From contig JABWDB010000004.1 in the NCBI GenBank assembly GCA_019614645.1, forward strand, positions 10,602,001 to 10,666,000: a DNA stretch of 64,000 bases, given 5' to 3'. Below the pieces are notes generated by a model, which saw only the letters and a program-made list of their open reading frames with translations, searched no databases and was not told the DNA's origin. Below are positions 47,220 to 58,204 of this stretch, piece after piece (positions within the stretch are counted from its first letter, which is position 1; the number at the start of each line of letters is the position of its first letter). The stretch comes from Stratiolaelaps scimitus. Its lineage: Eukaryota; Arthropoda; Arachnida; Mesostigmata; Laelapidae. A program made the translations under genes and the position numbers.

Positions 47220-48961
47220 GTAAGAGATTGAAAACAACAAGTAAAACATTTCACCTATTTTCACACAGTTTGTGTAATAGCGCGAGCAAAAAAAAACAAC
47301 GAACTTACACGAACATTCGCATGGGATGTTTACATAACAAGTTGGGATCTCTGTAAAATCAACATAATGCATTAAGAGATGTCAATTCGTCTACCGGCCC
47401 TATCTCTTTACATGAGTTTGCATGGTATTTTCTGCAGCTATCGTCTAGGCCTTCCTATGGCAATCTCTATTAGTTTCATTTACTAAAGACATTTATTTAC
47501 TTTCTTTCTCAAAACATAGTTCATAGTTTCGATATGTATGTGCCCAATGGGCACATAACCGATGTCTTTTCTACTAATCCCAATATTACTAATTGCGTTT
47601 ATAAGGAATAATTAATCCTTTTTATTCTATTCATGTTTGAACTTTACGAAGGCTTCACAGTATTTGCAAATGAATTGCTCGTTTGGTTCGTGGCGGCCTC
47701 GCGTCCCGGATAGCAGGTGGTGAAAACCGTGCCACGCAAATCGGGTTACTGGATCGAGGTTTGGTAATGCAAATATATAACCAGTAAAACACGACCGCTT
47801 TCATCCGAAATGAAATGTCTCAGCAAAGATTAGAATTATAATATCTAACAGCAATACGTAGAAACGCTCACAGCTGTTTCATCGTCGATGAAGCGGATGG
47901 ATGTTACGCGGAAATTCCCTTTTGACAACAACAAATGCTACAAGCAGCATCTGCACGCACAGCAAGCGCCTCCGCACGATGGAAATGTAGAGGTTGGCGA
48001 CGGAGACTGCTATCGAGATTGTTTTTGCTGGGGAGATTGTTTTAGGTCGGGGCCTTCGGAAAACTGCTGCGGCTCCCCGTTTTCTGAAAGTGTGGACTTG
48101 AAATAATTAGGGCCCATAGCAACAACTGGAAAACAAACAGAAGGCAGCCCACATAAACGAAACATTCGTAATGAATCGTGGTATGAAATATGCGATTTTG
48201 GCAAGTTGGGGAGACAATATAGTTCGTGTTGTGTATGCGGTAATTCAGTTTTACCTCAATAACATATTGCATCGTTTCGAAATCAAACAAAAACAACAGA
48301 TACCTTTCGACCACATAAACGATCAGGTTGACCACCAACTAACAACATAGGTTTTTGCACAATGCGAGCATGCCGTCATATATCAGTGCCTCGATCGTCA
48401 TATATATATATATATATATCTAGAGTGGCTAATCCACAACAACAATTATCCACAACTGCAGCTAGCGGCGGGTTCCTTCTGTTCAGTGACACGTTGATGC
48501 TTTGAACATGCAGACGTGACAGCGAACATCAACGGGAGAGTCGGACTGGTGTGTCAGCTCGTGGTGCACAGGTGACTGATTATTGAAATGTGGCCAATGA
48601 CGAAACATGTCATTGGACACAATCATATTTACAGACAAGATTTTTCTCCCATTCACACAACCGGGCACATTTGCCATCGTGCCGTTACGCAGCTGCTACG
48701 AGCAGCACGTAGCTCGACCAGGTGGCGTTAAGACAGGCATCTTCGAACGGACGTCGAGCAGCGTTAGTTACCAGAACTAATGCAGTATCGTGTGCTCGTC
48801 GATTTTCCAACCAATGACGATACTTTCCTCTGCTGTTATTGCATTCTGAGCGATGTTTTCAGAGGAATAGCGACCGATAGCAAACGAACGCTACAGCTCG
48901 AACCCAGTGTGTAGGCTGAGGATTAAATACACGTGTGCTGATACAGTGTGCTGAGAGCACT
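47220..48961. other. Intergenic, upstream of FEM-1-like gene 1; no supported gene
   Basis: AT-rich sequence with a (TA)n tract at 48401-48419. The last 200 bp before 48962 are GC-richer and probably contain the promoter and 5' UTR of the FEM-1-like gene, but no TATA box or initiator is clear. Confidence 0.4.
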
Positions 48962-50401
48962 ATGGAGTACCTTCGAGAGAACGGCATCGCTGACCTACAT
49001 AGCAGGGTAATACGGATCGCACGCAGTTCGAAGTTCACAAGGGTGCCAGATGACATCGCGTCAGAGGTTGAAGCTCTCAGTGCTGGGCTAAGGGCGCTTC
49101 TCATCAATACGGCTGAACACGACGACACCTATGAAACCCTGCCGCTATTTCTAGCCTGCCAGGCAGCTAAGGAAGACATGGTGACGACCTTTCTCGGCTG
49201 GGAAGCACAGCCAACAGTGCAAACGTTCGAGATACTCTTCACTATGGATACGATTACGGCTAAGTCCATCATTCTAGCACTGCTGCAAAAAACAACTCAG
49301 AACGTTGCCGGAGAGGTGTTCTGGCTAGCATGCAAGTATAACGAAGGGCATATCGGCTCGATGGTGATCTCCATGTTGGCGTGTCCGTTTGAGGACTTTC
49401 ATGAGGTGGTTACGGCTTGCAATGAGATGGTAGCCATAATACATCAGTATCAGTCGTCGATCAGCGGCGTACGAAACGAACGCGTCGCCGGCCTACTTTT
49501 GGCCGCACTTTGTGACCAGGGACCCGTTCTGCCGGCTCTATATGACACCTCTGGCGTGAGGCCAGAGGAACAGGCACAAATCTACATCGTCTTCGGGGCG
49601 GCTAATATAATGGCTAACAAAATCGATCAAGGTACAGCCATATGGAAGATGGCCATTGAATCATTCGGGACCAAGGGAAGGCTTCCCAAATACTCAAATT
49701 TGACGGAAATCGGCATCCTCGAGGATGTTCAAGAATTTCGAAGCTGGTACGAAGTTGACCGAATGAATGAGAACGATGCGTTGCTGCAAGCGTTGATGGT
49801 CATCGAACGGTGCTTTGGTCGTGGGCTGTTGCTACTTTCCGCCTTGCTAGCCCGGCCATACACCGAGAGGCTTTGCGTGTACTCACTCCAACTGGCGATC
49901 CGCTTGAATAAGTTAACGAACGAAAACCTACAGCGTATCGATGACAAGCTCACCAAGCTCAGCATCTATCGACACGGCAACGTGTCGACGGTGATGGACC
50001 TTCTCGACTGCTGTTTAGACGCTATTGGTCACCTCACCGTCGGATCTGCTAGCGCGATCCAGAAGCAACACGATGCCACCCAGCCTTCTCCGGAGTACGA
50101 CGACCAGCTAATGATGGACGTCACTTCTCAAGAGCGAGGGCTGCTGTACCGGATGGAACGGCAGAGGCCGCTCATCGGCATCATACTATCGGAGTTCATC
50201 GCGAGGGTGCTCTTGACACTGGAATGGGTGAACCTCGACATAAATGACAATCGGCTGAGATTTGTCCTACAGCGAATCATACGCGCCTGTGCGGTGATGA
50301 ACGATAGTCCATACGTTATTGTTCGTGCAAGCACTCTCCATGCGCTGGATCCAGGAAGGGTGAATATTAGCCATATACTGAAGTTCTTTGGAGCAACTTA
50401 G
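48962..50401 (+). CDS. FEM1-like: FEM-1-like protein 1 (intronless, ankyrin-poor)
   Basis: The 479-aa product comes from a single exon; ATG 48962 is the first in frame. It aligns end to end with the gene at 55908. Shared landmarks are FLACQAAKEDMVTTFLGWEA (about residue 60; ankyrin-like), VFWLACKYNEG (about 119), a TPR-like helical pair around GAANIMANKIDQGTAIWKMA (about 206) and ALMVIERCFGRG (about 276), where FEM-1 proteins have a conserved ALLIRER-type helix. FEM-1 family members are substrate receptors of CUL2 ubiquitin ligases and sex-determination factors in C. elegans. Here the ankyrin repeats are barely recognisable, and the C-terminal pair found in gene 2 is missing, so substrate binding may be lost or changed. 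AATAAA lies near 51016. Being intronless suggests a retrocopy origin. Confidence 0.6.
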   Translation: MEYLRENGIADLHSRVIRIARSSKFTRVPDDIASEVEALSAGLRALLINTAEHDDTYETLPLFLACQAAKEDMVTTFLGWEAQPTVQTFEILFTMDTITAKSIILALLQKTTQNVAGEVFWLACKYNEGHIGSMVISMLACPFEDFHEVVTACNEMVAIIHQYQSSISGVRNERVAGLLLAALCDQGPVLPALYDTSGVRPEEQAQIYIVFGAANIMANKIDQGTAIWKMAIESFGTKGRLPKYSNLTEIGILEDVQEFRSWYEVDRMNENDALLQALMVIERCFGRGLLLLSALLARPYTERLCVYSLQLAIRLNKLTNENLQRIDDKLTKLSIYRHGNVSTVMDLLDCCLDAIGHLTVGSASAIQKQHDATQPSPEYDDQLMMDVTSQERGLLYRMERQRPLIGIILSEFIARVLLTLEWVNLDINDNRLRFVLQRIIRACAVMNDSPYVIVRASTLHALDPGRVNISHILKFFGAT

Positions 50402-53400
50402 CTGTGGAGAGAAAAACAAACGAAGGAGGAAGCGCTTCGTGTGACCACTCGTGAGCAGATGACATTGGCCAGGCGACACTCGTGCGCGATTATTACGATT
50501 AATCGTATGAACAACCCTATGATGTTTTAGACACCTGTCTGCTTATAAAATGAGTACAGGTCCATTTAGTGGGGCGAACGTTTTTCTCTCTCTCGCCAAG
50601 GTTTGCGAATGGATGTGGATGACTCAGATAGCTTAAGTTATTTGCTACCTTAAACTAAGAATGAACTGAGGGCGCATACGGCGACATAACGATTTTAGCA
50701 TCAACGCCTGCGAGACGAGGAGAACCGTAGAAGAATTTCCCTTCGTAAATTGGGGTCAGGCGAAATGGTCAGGCGAAAGTTCGTCATATCGTCGTTGTTT
50801 CCCGAGATCACTTAAACTTTGGTCACATCGAAAGAAATACTAGTTTCTGAATGGACATTGCGGCTCTATATCGCTGATGCACAAGTGTCTTTTTATTACG
50901 AACTTTCTGAGCCCACCTCTCTTTGTGTACGCTGTAAACTGAACGACGAACTGTAATCGATGAGTGAAAACTAGTTATCAAAATCGAGTTTTATAGTAGC
51001 GATGTTTGTAGATGAAATAAAGACGCGTGCAATCAATAGGACAATGAAACTTAGTTAACAAATGATTTTAAAATAATGACAGACTTACCGTCGGAACTGC
51101 GCTCGTGATGATCACAAATAAACGTCACAAAGATAAAGTGAAATGGTCGAACGTAATATAATCATATGGGAGCTTGGCTTTTCATCTTGTTTAGACCTTT
51201 TGAGGTTCATTGGAAAACATGCAGCGTTTATTACTTGATCACATGAATTGCATTCATAACTTGATCTGGACAGGAGCCCCAGGCTATTTTGATTGTCCTC
51301 TTGATCCTCTAGTGATGAGCGTCTGCGACAACTTGACAGGAGGGATCTAGACATATGCCAAATCCTGCCAGACACGGAAAATGCTTGAGGTTCTTTGAAA
51401 ACGTCCTTTATCTGTGAAGCTCTTGCAAAGTGCCACCGGTGGAAAATAAAAAAACGAATGTGGTGAGGTCCTCATAGTAATAAAGGTAAAACTTTATTGG
51501 CTTATTAAAGGAACCGCAGTTTTACATGCTTAAGTTCTTAGGTTTATAGTAATACCCAAAGATTAAACTGTTGAAGGTCGTCGCATAAGGGAAAAACTGA
51601 GGGTTAGGTCAAAGCATGGTTTTTAGGCCACCCTGATTGCGATCAAAGAACAAGACGACAAGGGCCTCTTCTCCAATGGCTAGAGAACACATGAAGGGAG
51701 CTCAAACGCACAGTTTCTCAATATGAGTGATAGGTAATTAATAATAATAATAATTATTATAAATAGATCACACCGATCTCTTGGTTTATTTGCACATGCT
51801 TCGTACTTGGTTGTGAGATGTTTTGTTCATGTAATCGTCATGGGAAAAGGGATACGATAGATTTCTTCTTCGAATTCGACTACTAGCAATCACTTAGTGT
51901 AAACGATTACGCCTTTAGGAATAATGAAAATATCTAATTCGAATCAAAAATCCTCAAACGTATACCTTGTTGTATAACATGGATACGTTAGGAATTTTAG
52001 AAGCACTATCCAAAACACCAAATATGTATTTGAACCCTCTTAGCATTTGTGTATGTGTGTTAATTTTCCGTTGTTTTTTCTTATCAATGGTTTACCATCA
52101 AGGAATAGGCTCATCCGTTAGAGGTTTTGAGGGTTGTGCTTATTAGTTAAACATTTTTTCTATTTAGAAGGGAAATTCTTTTGATGACATTCAAGTACTT
52201 TCGGAATCGCCTTTTGAATTTGCGCGTTCTGAAACAAAACACAGCCACACTTAGCTATATATATATATATATATATTGCCACGCATACTCTTAATACTTA
52301 TACCCCATCTCAACCGTCATTGAATACAGTTCATCACTGATTCAATACGTACCGTCATGTCCTCAGCCACTGCATCAATCTGAAACATCACACATATGCA
52401 CAGTGATATCACACAAGTAGATATGAAGTCAAATTCGAGGTCCTTTTTGACAGTGCAGAAATGCGTCTCTATTTTCAAACCATTTATGCCAGGTTCACTT
52501 TACCTCGATCAGAAGCGATAAAGGTTATTTATATTTTAACATGACCTCCTGTGGTATGCCCACGCATCATTTATTCTCATGCCAACCTGGCAATACTCTA
52601 TGTCACGAATTGACTATAACAATAATTATACTTTCACCACGCGATGAAAGGCTATTCGCTGATAATGCTATGTTCAAAACGAAATAATCCCCAGTCTAAA
52701 TATAATCGAATAATTAATCAATTCGTTGCATGAGCACACAGCTATTATAATATAAAGGTACGCTGGCACAAACGTCGTCACAGTTAAAAGAAAGTCCCTG
52801 AAGGAATTAGTGACATCGTTATACAAAATCTGTCTCGGTTATCCCAATCCCATTTGCGGCTTACGAGGCTTGAACCCACTGATATAATTCCATAATTACG
52901 CGCTATTAATCATTTAATCTATACTTTGGTCGATATGCACATATCGTCGCCGGCAGCCAAAAAGGGAGTTCAAAGACAACTCACAATTGGTTTGCTGTCA
53001 TTGTTGTTTGCCTGACACATCTCGCGCAAAGTCGCAAAGAGGTCGTCAGTCCCGAATAGTGTCCGAATCGTTTGCAGTGTTTTATCCACGAGCTATTCAT
53101 TCAGTACATCATCACGGAAGAGGAACGCATGGAACGAGCGGATATGGTTAATCAACGATAACTATATGTAGCGAATGGGATTTCATCTAACTGATCGTTC
53201 AACCCAGTCACCGGGGTAGCAATCGTACGAAGATCGCGTAGGACAAAACCATCCTGGGTAAACTGATAATAAATAATGACAATAAATATATTCATGCCCG
53301 CATGAATATATTTCATACGGTGACGACACGTCGTTACACTGCATGCGGGCGAGACGCCAAAAGGAAAATCGACTATGAAAGAAGCAGATTCATGTATAGG

Positions 53401-55907
53401 AGAGCGTTGTAGAGAATTGTACTGGATTCATCGCCATCGCATCGGTTGTGTGCACCGACTGCGCTATCAACTATTATTTGACAGCGATCGGACGGAGGAG
53501 CCAGGATGATGAGATTGTTCCCGGCCTCCAACCATCACTGGAATTCTCTAGCTAGATCTGTCTTTCAATTTCTCCGTTTTTAGAGAAAGTTGCACGACCT
53601 AGCCATTGAAACTAGAACACACAACAGCTGGGGGTACAGCCGCTGAGAAGTGCTTCAGTCGAGTTGCGATCAATAACTACAACATGCGGACCCATGCCAA
53701 CCCAAATCACGCATCGCGGAACGCAAACGTGTCAGAAAATGCCGTTTATTACCTTCTTGTCGATGTTTTTTACCAAACAGTCGAGAAATCTTTTTGTAGC
53801 ATCATCGGGATAGCCTGAAGTGAAGCAGACCCGCGCAGTCTTAATTCACCTTTAATTTTGGCTAAATAGATAAGAAAAAGTTCCACTTTTCTTTCATAAC
53901 TAAATGTCGGTACCGCACCAACGGCTCGGTAAATCTCGAAAGGTTTTACAGCTAATGGAGTAATGAAGAGTTCGACCGAGATTTCTTCGATCGTACTTAC
54001 CTAATCGCTGACCAGTAGTATAAGAGGGAGAAATGGGCACACCGTCCTGGACGATTTTCAACAGAGAAGTTCCCTCATTCGGAAGCGATGAGAAAATAAA
54101 TAATAATACATTTTACAGAACCCAACCGACCGGCCCGTTAAACAAGTGCGATGTTATATACCGCTAATGTCTACGATTGTATACGCATGTGTATATCAAG
54201 GTTCATAGAAATTTTGACTTACCGCAGAGCGGGATTTTCGGCAAATTCGTTTGTTGACCTTGGCTTAGCCTAATGAATGAGAATAGAGCCACAGGCACGA
54301 GACAGCTAGTAACAAGCAACATAGTTTCTCTGAAAGACGATCAAGTGGGCCCGCTAGATTTCATCAGCGGCAGTTGCAGCTTGGACGCACAGCAACGCTT
54401 CTGGCTCACCCAAACAGTAGCCAGATCGCTGAATGCCCAATTGACCAAAAAATGGCCAGCCTCAATACTCGGATCGCCATGTCAACCCCTGATCTGTCAG
54501 CAATAATTAGATCAATCGCGGCCGCCGTGTGTAAGCGAGTCGTTGTTTATCCATCGATAAAAACACTAATTTTCCCTGAAACAAGCAAGTGTGTGCTGAC
54601 GGTAGCCATCAGGGCCACGTCAGATGCGAAAACTACCAAATATGGAAACACCACATACATCTATGATGCAACATATTTATACGAATTCTCAAGTTAATCT
54701 AGAAAAGTAAAGAGCTTTATTGGCCGACCGCACTTCGCTGTAATATATTCCATCAAGATCAGAGGTCTCATGCTGCCGGTGTTGAGACAGGCTAAAACCT
54801 TTATAAGTTGTGTTACTTAGCTCACATGTGTACTTACACACATGCCATGTAAATGGCATTATCAGCTAAAAGATGCGATTCATCTTCGCGAAAATAAAAC
54901 TTGATAATACTGTATTGCATATATCCGTTTTTTTATTTATTAACTGATCAGCTTTAAGCTCATTATGCAGCAGTTAGCGTCAGATGCTTTGGGCAGATGG
55001 TCGGTGTTTAACGAGGCATTAACGTTGAGATACTCAAATATATGACAAGCTTTGGCAAACTCAAATATATACTACTATATCTAAACTGAAATTAAACTAG
55101 AAACTGGCAATAAAGTAGAAAATAATTATTATTTAATTACGATTAGTCTAATCGATAAGTGCCCTTAGCTCATATATGCGACAATAATAAATGGCGGTTG
55201 TGTCGTCTGATGAACTGGCATTGCGTTGAATGTTTGAAGAGAGAAAAAATAAAGAAAATACTCAGCGAAGAATGAATGGGTTGAAGTTGATACAGAATTA
55301 GCAGGCTAGAATTAGTGCCGAATTAATTAATGTCTAACGACGTAGTCCAGAATCACTCGGTCGTGCAATGTACGGGCCAACCTATAGCGTACATTCACAC
55401 CGCTACCATGCAACGCTGAACGTGTTAAACTATTGTAAAGAATTATTATTATCAACTGTAAAAATCGACGTCGAAAAACACTTTCCGCGAGCGTATGCCA
55501 CAGCTATCCAGCCAGGGCCGTGCAACCGCTTTGATAGAGGGTATCACTCAACCCTTTAGGTGACTGAGATTACCAATCAGAAACATCTCTTGATCGACTT
55601 CCATATGCACAGAGATCAATTTTGCACACGTTAGCGTTATCATTTGACACCCAGCAGACGGCTCTCACCGTTGCGCTCGTGTCTCCCCACGCATATGAAT
55701 GTGGCTTTATGTGTGAGAGTGTGGGCTTGCGTTTGTTTGTATGTCTTGTTAGTTGATCGGTGCGATCTGCATTACAATGTGGTGACACTGTGGCAACGCC
55801 AAGACTCCATTGCCCCATCCCTGCAGAACATCTGTAGTGGCAGGCCCTTGTTGATAGACGTCCCGACTTTATTACGACCGAAAAGAAAAAGAAAACTAGC
55901 GCCTACG
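50402..55907. other. Spacer between the two FEM-1-like genes; no supported gene
   Basis: 5.5 kb of AT-rich sequence. It holds a fragment matching the 29.7-kb retroposon (GGTCCTCATAGTAATA near 51465) beside TTTATTGGCTTATTAAAGGA, a (TA)n tract at 52256-52276 and a perfect hairpin at 53284-53313. Short frames near 54273-54697 have no domain. Confidence 0.45.
53284..53313. repeat. Perfect 13-bp inverted repeat, 4-nt loop
   Basis: AAATATATTCATG (53284-53296) and CATGAATATATTT (53301-53313) flank CCCG. It forms a tight hairpin or cruciform; no flanking duplication was seen. Confidence 0.8.
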
Positions 55908-57545
55908 ATGGAGGATCCCCTCGATCTCGGATTAGTTGAGTTGCACAGTGCTCTAATGGACAATCTACAGAATTCCGAGCAGGATGAGCTACCGCCTAGT
56001 CTACGGAGTCAGATCGACGCTTTCGGATGGCTAACACAGGAGCTGATCGTGAACTGCCCAGACGAAACGAAGGAGTTAACACCATTGCTCGTAGCGTGTA
56101 CTCGAGGCAAACGCGAAACTGTCCGTGCGTTACTCCAGTGGCAGGCGGACGTAACGATGCACGTGTGCACAATGACTATCCGGTCGGATACGCCTTATCG
56201 TGTCGAGATCATTCAGCAGCTCCTTGCACATGCGACGCCAGCGATAATTCAACGTGTATTTTGGCTATCGTGTCAATACAACGAAGTGACTATGGCCAAG
56301 GCCTGCCTTGGGCAGGGCGCATGCCTGGATTCGAATCTTAAATTTCACGACGATCTCAAAGGCACCCCCGCTATCTGGAGGGGAATTGGCTCCCCTGTTC
56401 CAGTCCTCTATGCGGCCAGTGAGGGCTACATCCGATTATTGAGGATGTTAGAAAAACACGGTGCAGACATGGAAATCAGCGATGATGAGGATATTGGACC
56501 TCTGACGCTGGCAGCGTTCGGGCGTCACGTCCGCGTTGTCGAGCACTTGACGTCGTCGAAGGACACGACCATCAGCGCTGCCGATAGGGCCAACGCCTAT
56601 GAAGTTCTCGGCGCAGCTCACGTCGTCGCCGGCGACGTCGCTGCGGGGAAAACCGCCTGGAAGAAAGCGATTTCCATTCTGGAGCGCGACGGTAGCCACA
56701 AAAGCAGGCACGTAGCAGCCCGTATGCAATCACTGAATACAATGCTTGGATTTCGAACGGCAGCTGAACTGGATGAGATGCGAGCGAAAGAGTTTCGTAT
56801 TCAAGCGTTGATCATTTTCGAGAGGCATCTGTTCGGAACTCGGCTGTTTATCAAAGCGCTGCTAGCGGCGCCGTATACAATCGACGTCGCGATTGAAACA
56901 CTGAGTATCATCCTGAGGAACGACGATTTCACTGTCGAAAATCTGCGCCAAATAAAGGAACACCTTGATACTTTGGGCTTCTTCAAAGCACCTGAGATGA
57001 ACAAGATTATGCTCTGCTTGGAATGGTGCATAGCCGCTGTCGGCCACCTACGCAAGCTTGAGCAAATTTTCCCAGTTAGCCAGGAGGATCTTTTTCGCTT
57101 TCAGGCGCTGGTTGAATTTATCTGTCAGATTTTACTATGCCTAGAAGTTTACGACGATATCCAGCGAGAGCATACTCATCTTCAACATCTGTTGCGTCGA
57201 ATTGTCGGTGTATGCCATCCGATGGCGCATGCGTGCTCTCTGCTTCATCACCTGTTGCGGGTTCGACTCCAGCAGAGAACAATCAACGAAAACAATATTT
57301 TCACCCTTTTAATTAGGGCCGGCGCTGATATGGTCGTCTTCGACGCCAATCAAAACAGTCTTCTGCATGAGGTAGCGATCGCTTGTGACAACGACTTGCC
57401 TATGCCCAAAGAGCTAATCCAAAGCTTAATTAACGCCGAGATCCCTCTCGACGCGGTTAACGACAAAGGCGTTTCAGCAGAAGACAGTATTTGTCGTTTT
57501 TTGGACAGCACTAGTTCGTTCAACTTAAGTGCAAATGATAACTAG
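55908..57545 (+). CDS. FEM1-like: FEM-1-like protein 2 with N- and C-terminal ankyrin repeats (intronless)
   Basis: 545 aa from ATG 55908 (G at +4); the frame is open to 55644 but that part reads as non-conserved, and gene 1 aligns only from here. Ankyrin-like units are at about residues 57-83 (TPLLVACTRGKRETVRALLQ), 165-190 (PVLYAASEGYIRLLRMLEKH) and 196-215, with two near the C-terminus (LLIRAGADMVVFDANQNSLL, about 466; then SLINAEIPLDAVNDKG). Between them come YEVLGAAHVVAGDVAAGKTA (about 230) and FRIQALIIFERHLFG (about 295), which match the FEM-1 core (LLGATYVD..., MQALLIRERILG). Expected role by family: CUL2 substrate receptor. It is divergent and shorter than vertebrate FEM1 (about 620 aa). 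AATAAA lies near 57911. Confidence 0.7.
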   Translation: MEDPLDLGLVELHSALMDNLQNSEQDELPPSLRSQIDAFGWLTQELIVNCPDETKELTPLLVACTRGKRETVRALLQWQADVTMHVCTMTIRSDTPYRVEIIQQLLAHATPAIIQRVFWLSCQYNEVTMAKACLGQGACLDSNLKFHDDLKGTPAIWRGIGSPVPVLYAASEGYIRLLRMLEKHGADMEISDDEDIGPLTLAAFGRHVRVVEHLTSSKDTTISAADRANAYEVLGAAHVVAGDVAAGKTAWKKAISILERDGSHKSRHVAARMQSLNTMLGFRTAAELDEMRAKEFRIQALIIFERHLFGTRLFIKALLAAPYTIDVAIETLSIILRNDDFTVENLRQIKEHLDTLGFFKAPEMNKIMLCLEWCIAAVGHLRKLEQIFPVSQEDLFRFQALVEFICQILLCLEVYDDIQREHTHLQHLLRRIVGVCHPMAHACSLLHHLLRVRLQQRTINENNIFTLLIRAGADMVVFDANQNSLLHEVAIACDNDLPMPKELIQSLINAEIPLDAVNDKGVSAEDSICRFLDSTSSFNLSANDN

Positions 57546-58111
57546 CTATAGTTTGTAGAGAACAAAGTAACAAGTGACGAAAAGTGAAGTTGGATCTTAA
57601 TAGGTTTTTACAATTCTCAGTAGGTTTTAGTTGGTCAGATTATTTTGTCAAGACGAAGCGGGAATATGCCGAAGAACTAGCAACACGTATGCTATGAAGA
57701 AAAGCCTTTATCAGCCTTTACAAGAGAGGCCAAGTAACGCCATGTAAAGGAAAGTAAGTTATGCCACTAGATTGTATTTGAATTATATAAATATTAAGGA
57801 TTCGTAGTTAACTATAACAAAAATTTAATTTAAAAAATTTACACAAATTATCCAGTTTTATACCACCCACCGCGAAGTAGTTCGCAAAGTAATCAGTAAG
57901 GATATTGAAATAAAGTCACTTAGTGCAATGATAGTAATGTCAGTGGCATTTTTAATTACCCTGTCTAACAATCTCCTACGTAATCATTACACGTGATAAT
58001 TCTGGATTTGTTCTTTATTGTTAACCTAACTATAGTGTACACTGTATAGCTTCAGTGTGCCACCCTCTGTTCAAATGTACCTGTACATCAATCGTAAACC
58101 TAAATTCGCTA

Positions 58112-58146
58112 GAGCTAAATAGCGTAACATATACGCTATTTAGCTC
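58112..58146. repeat. Perfect 15-bp inverted repeat, 5-nt loop
   Basis: GAGCTAAATAGCGTA (58112-58126) and TACGCTATTTAGCTC (58132-58146) flank ACATA. It is immediately followed by another hairpin (58152-58204). Confidence 0.85.
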
Positions 58147-58151
58147 ATGCT

Positions 58152-58204
58152 TATGTGTCGCTCTCATGCTCTTCTAACACGTAGCAGCGTAAGAGCGACA
58201 CATA
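58152..58204. repeat. Perfect 13-bp inverted repeat, 27-nt loop
   Basis: TATGTGTCGCTCT (58152-58164) and AGAGCGACACATA (58192-58204). Two strong stems within 93 bp are unlikely by chance; a foldback element or structured RNA is possible. Confidence 0.8.
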
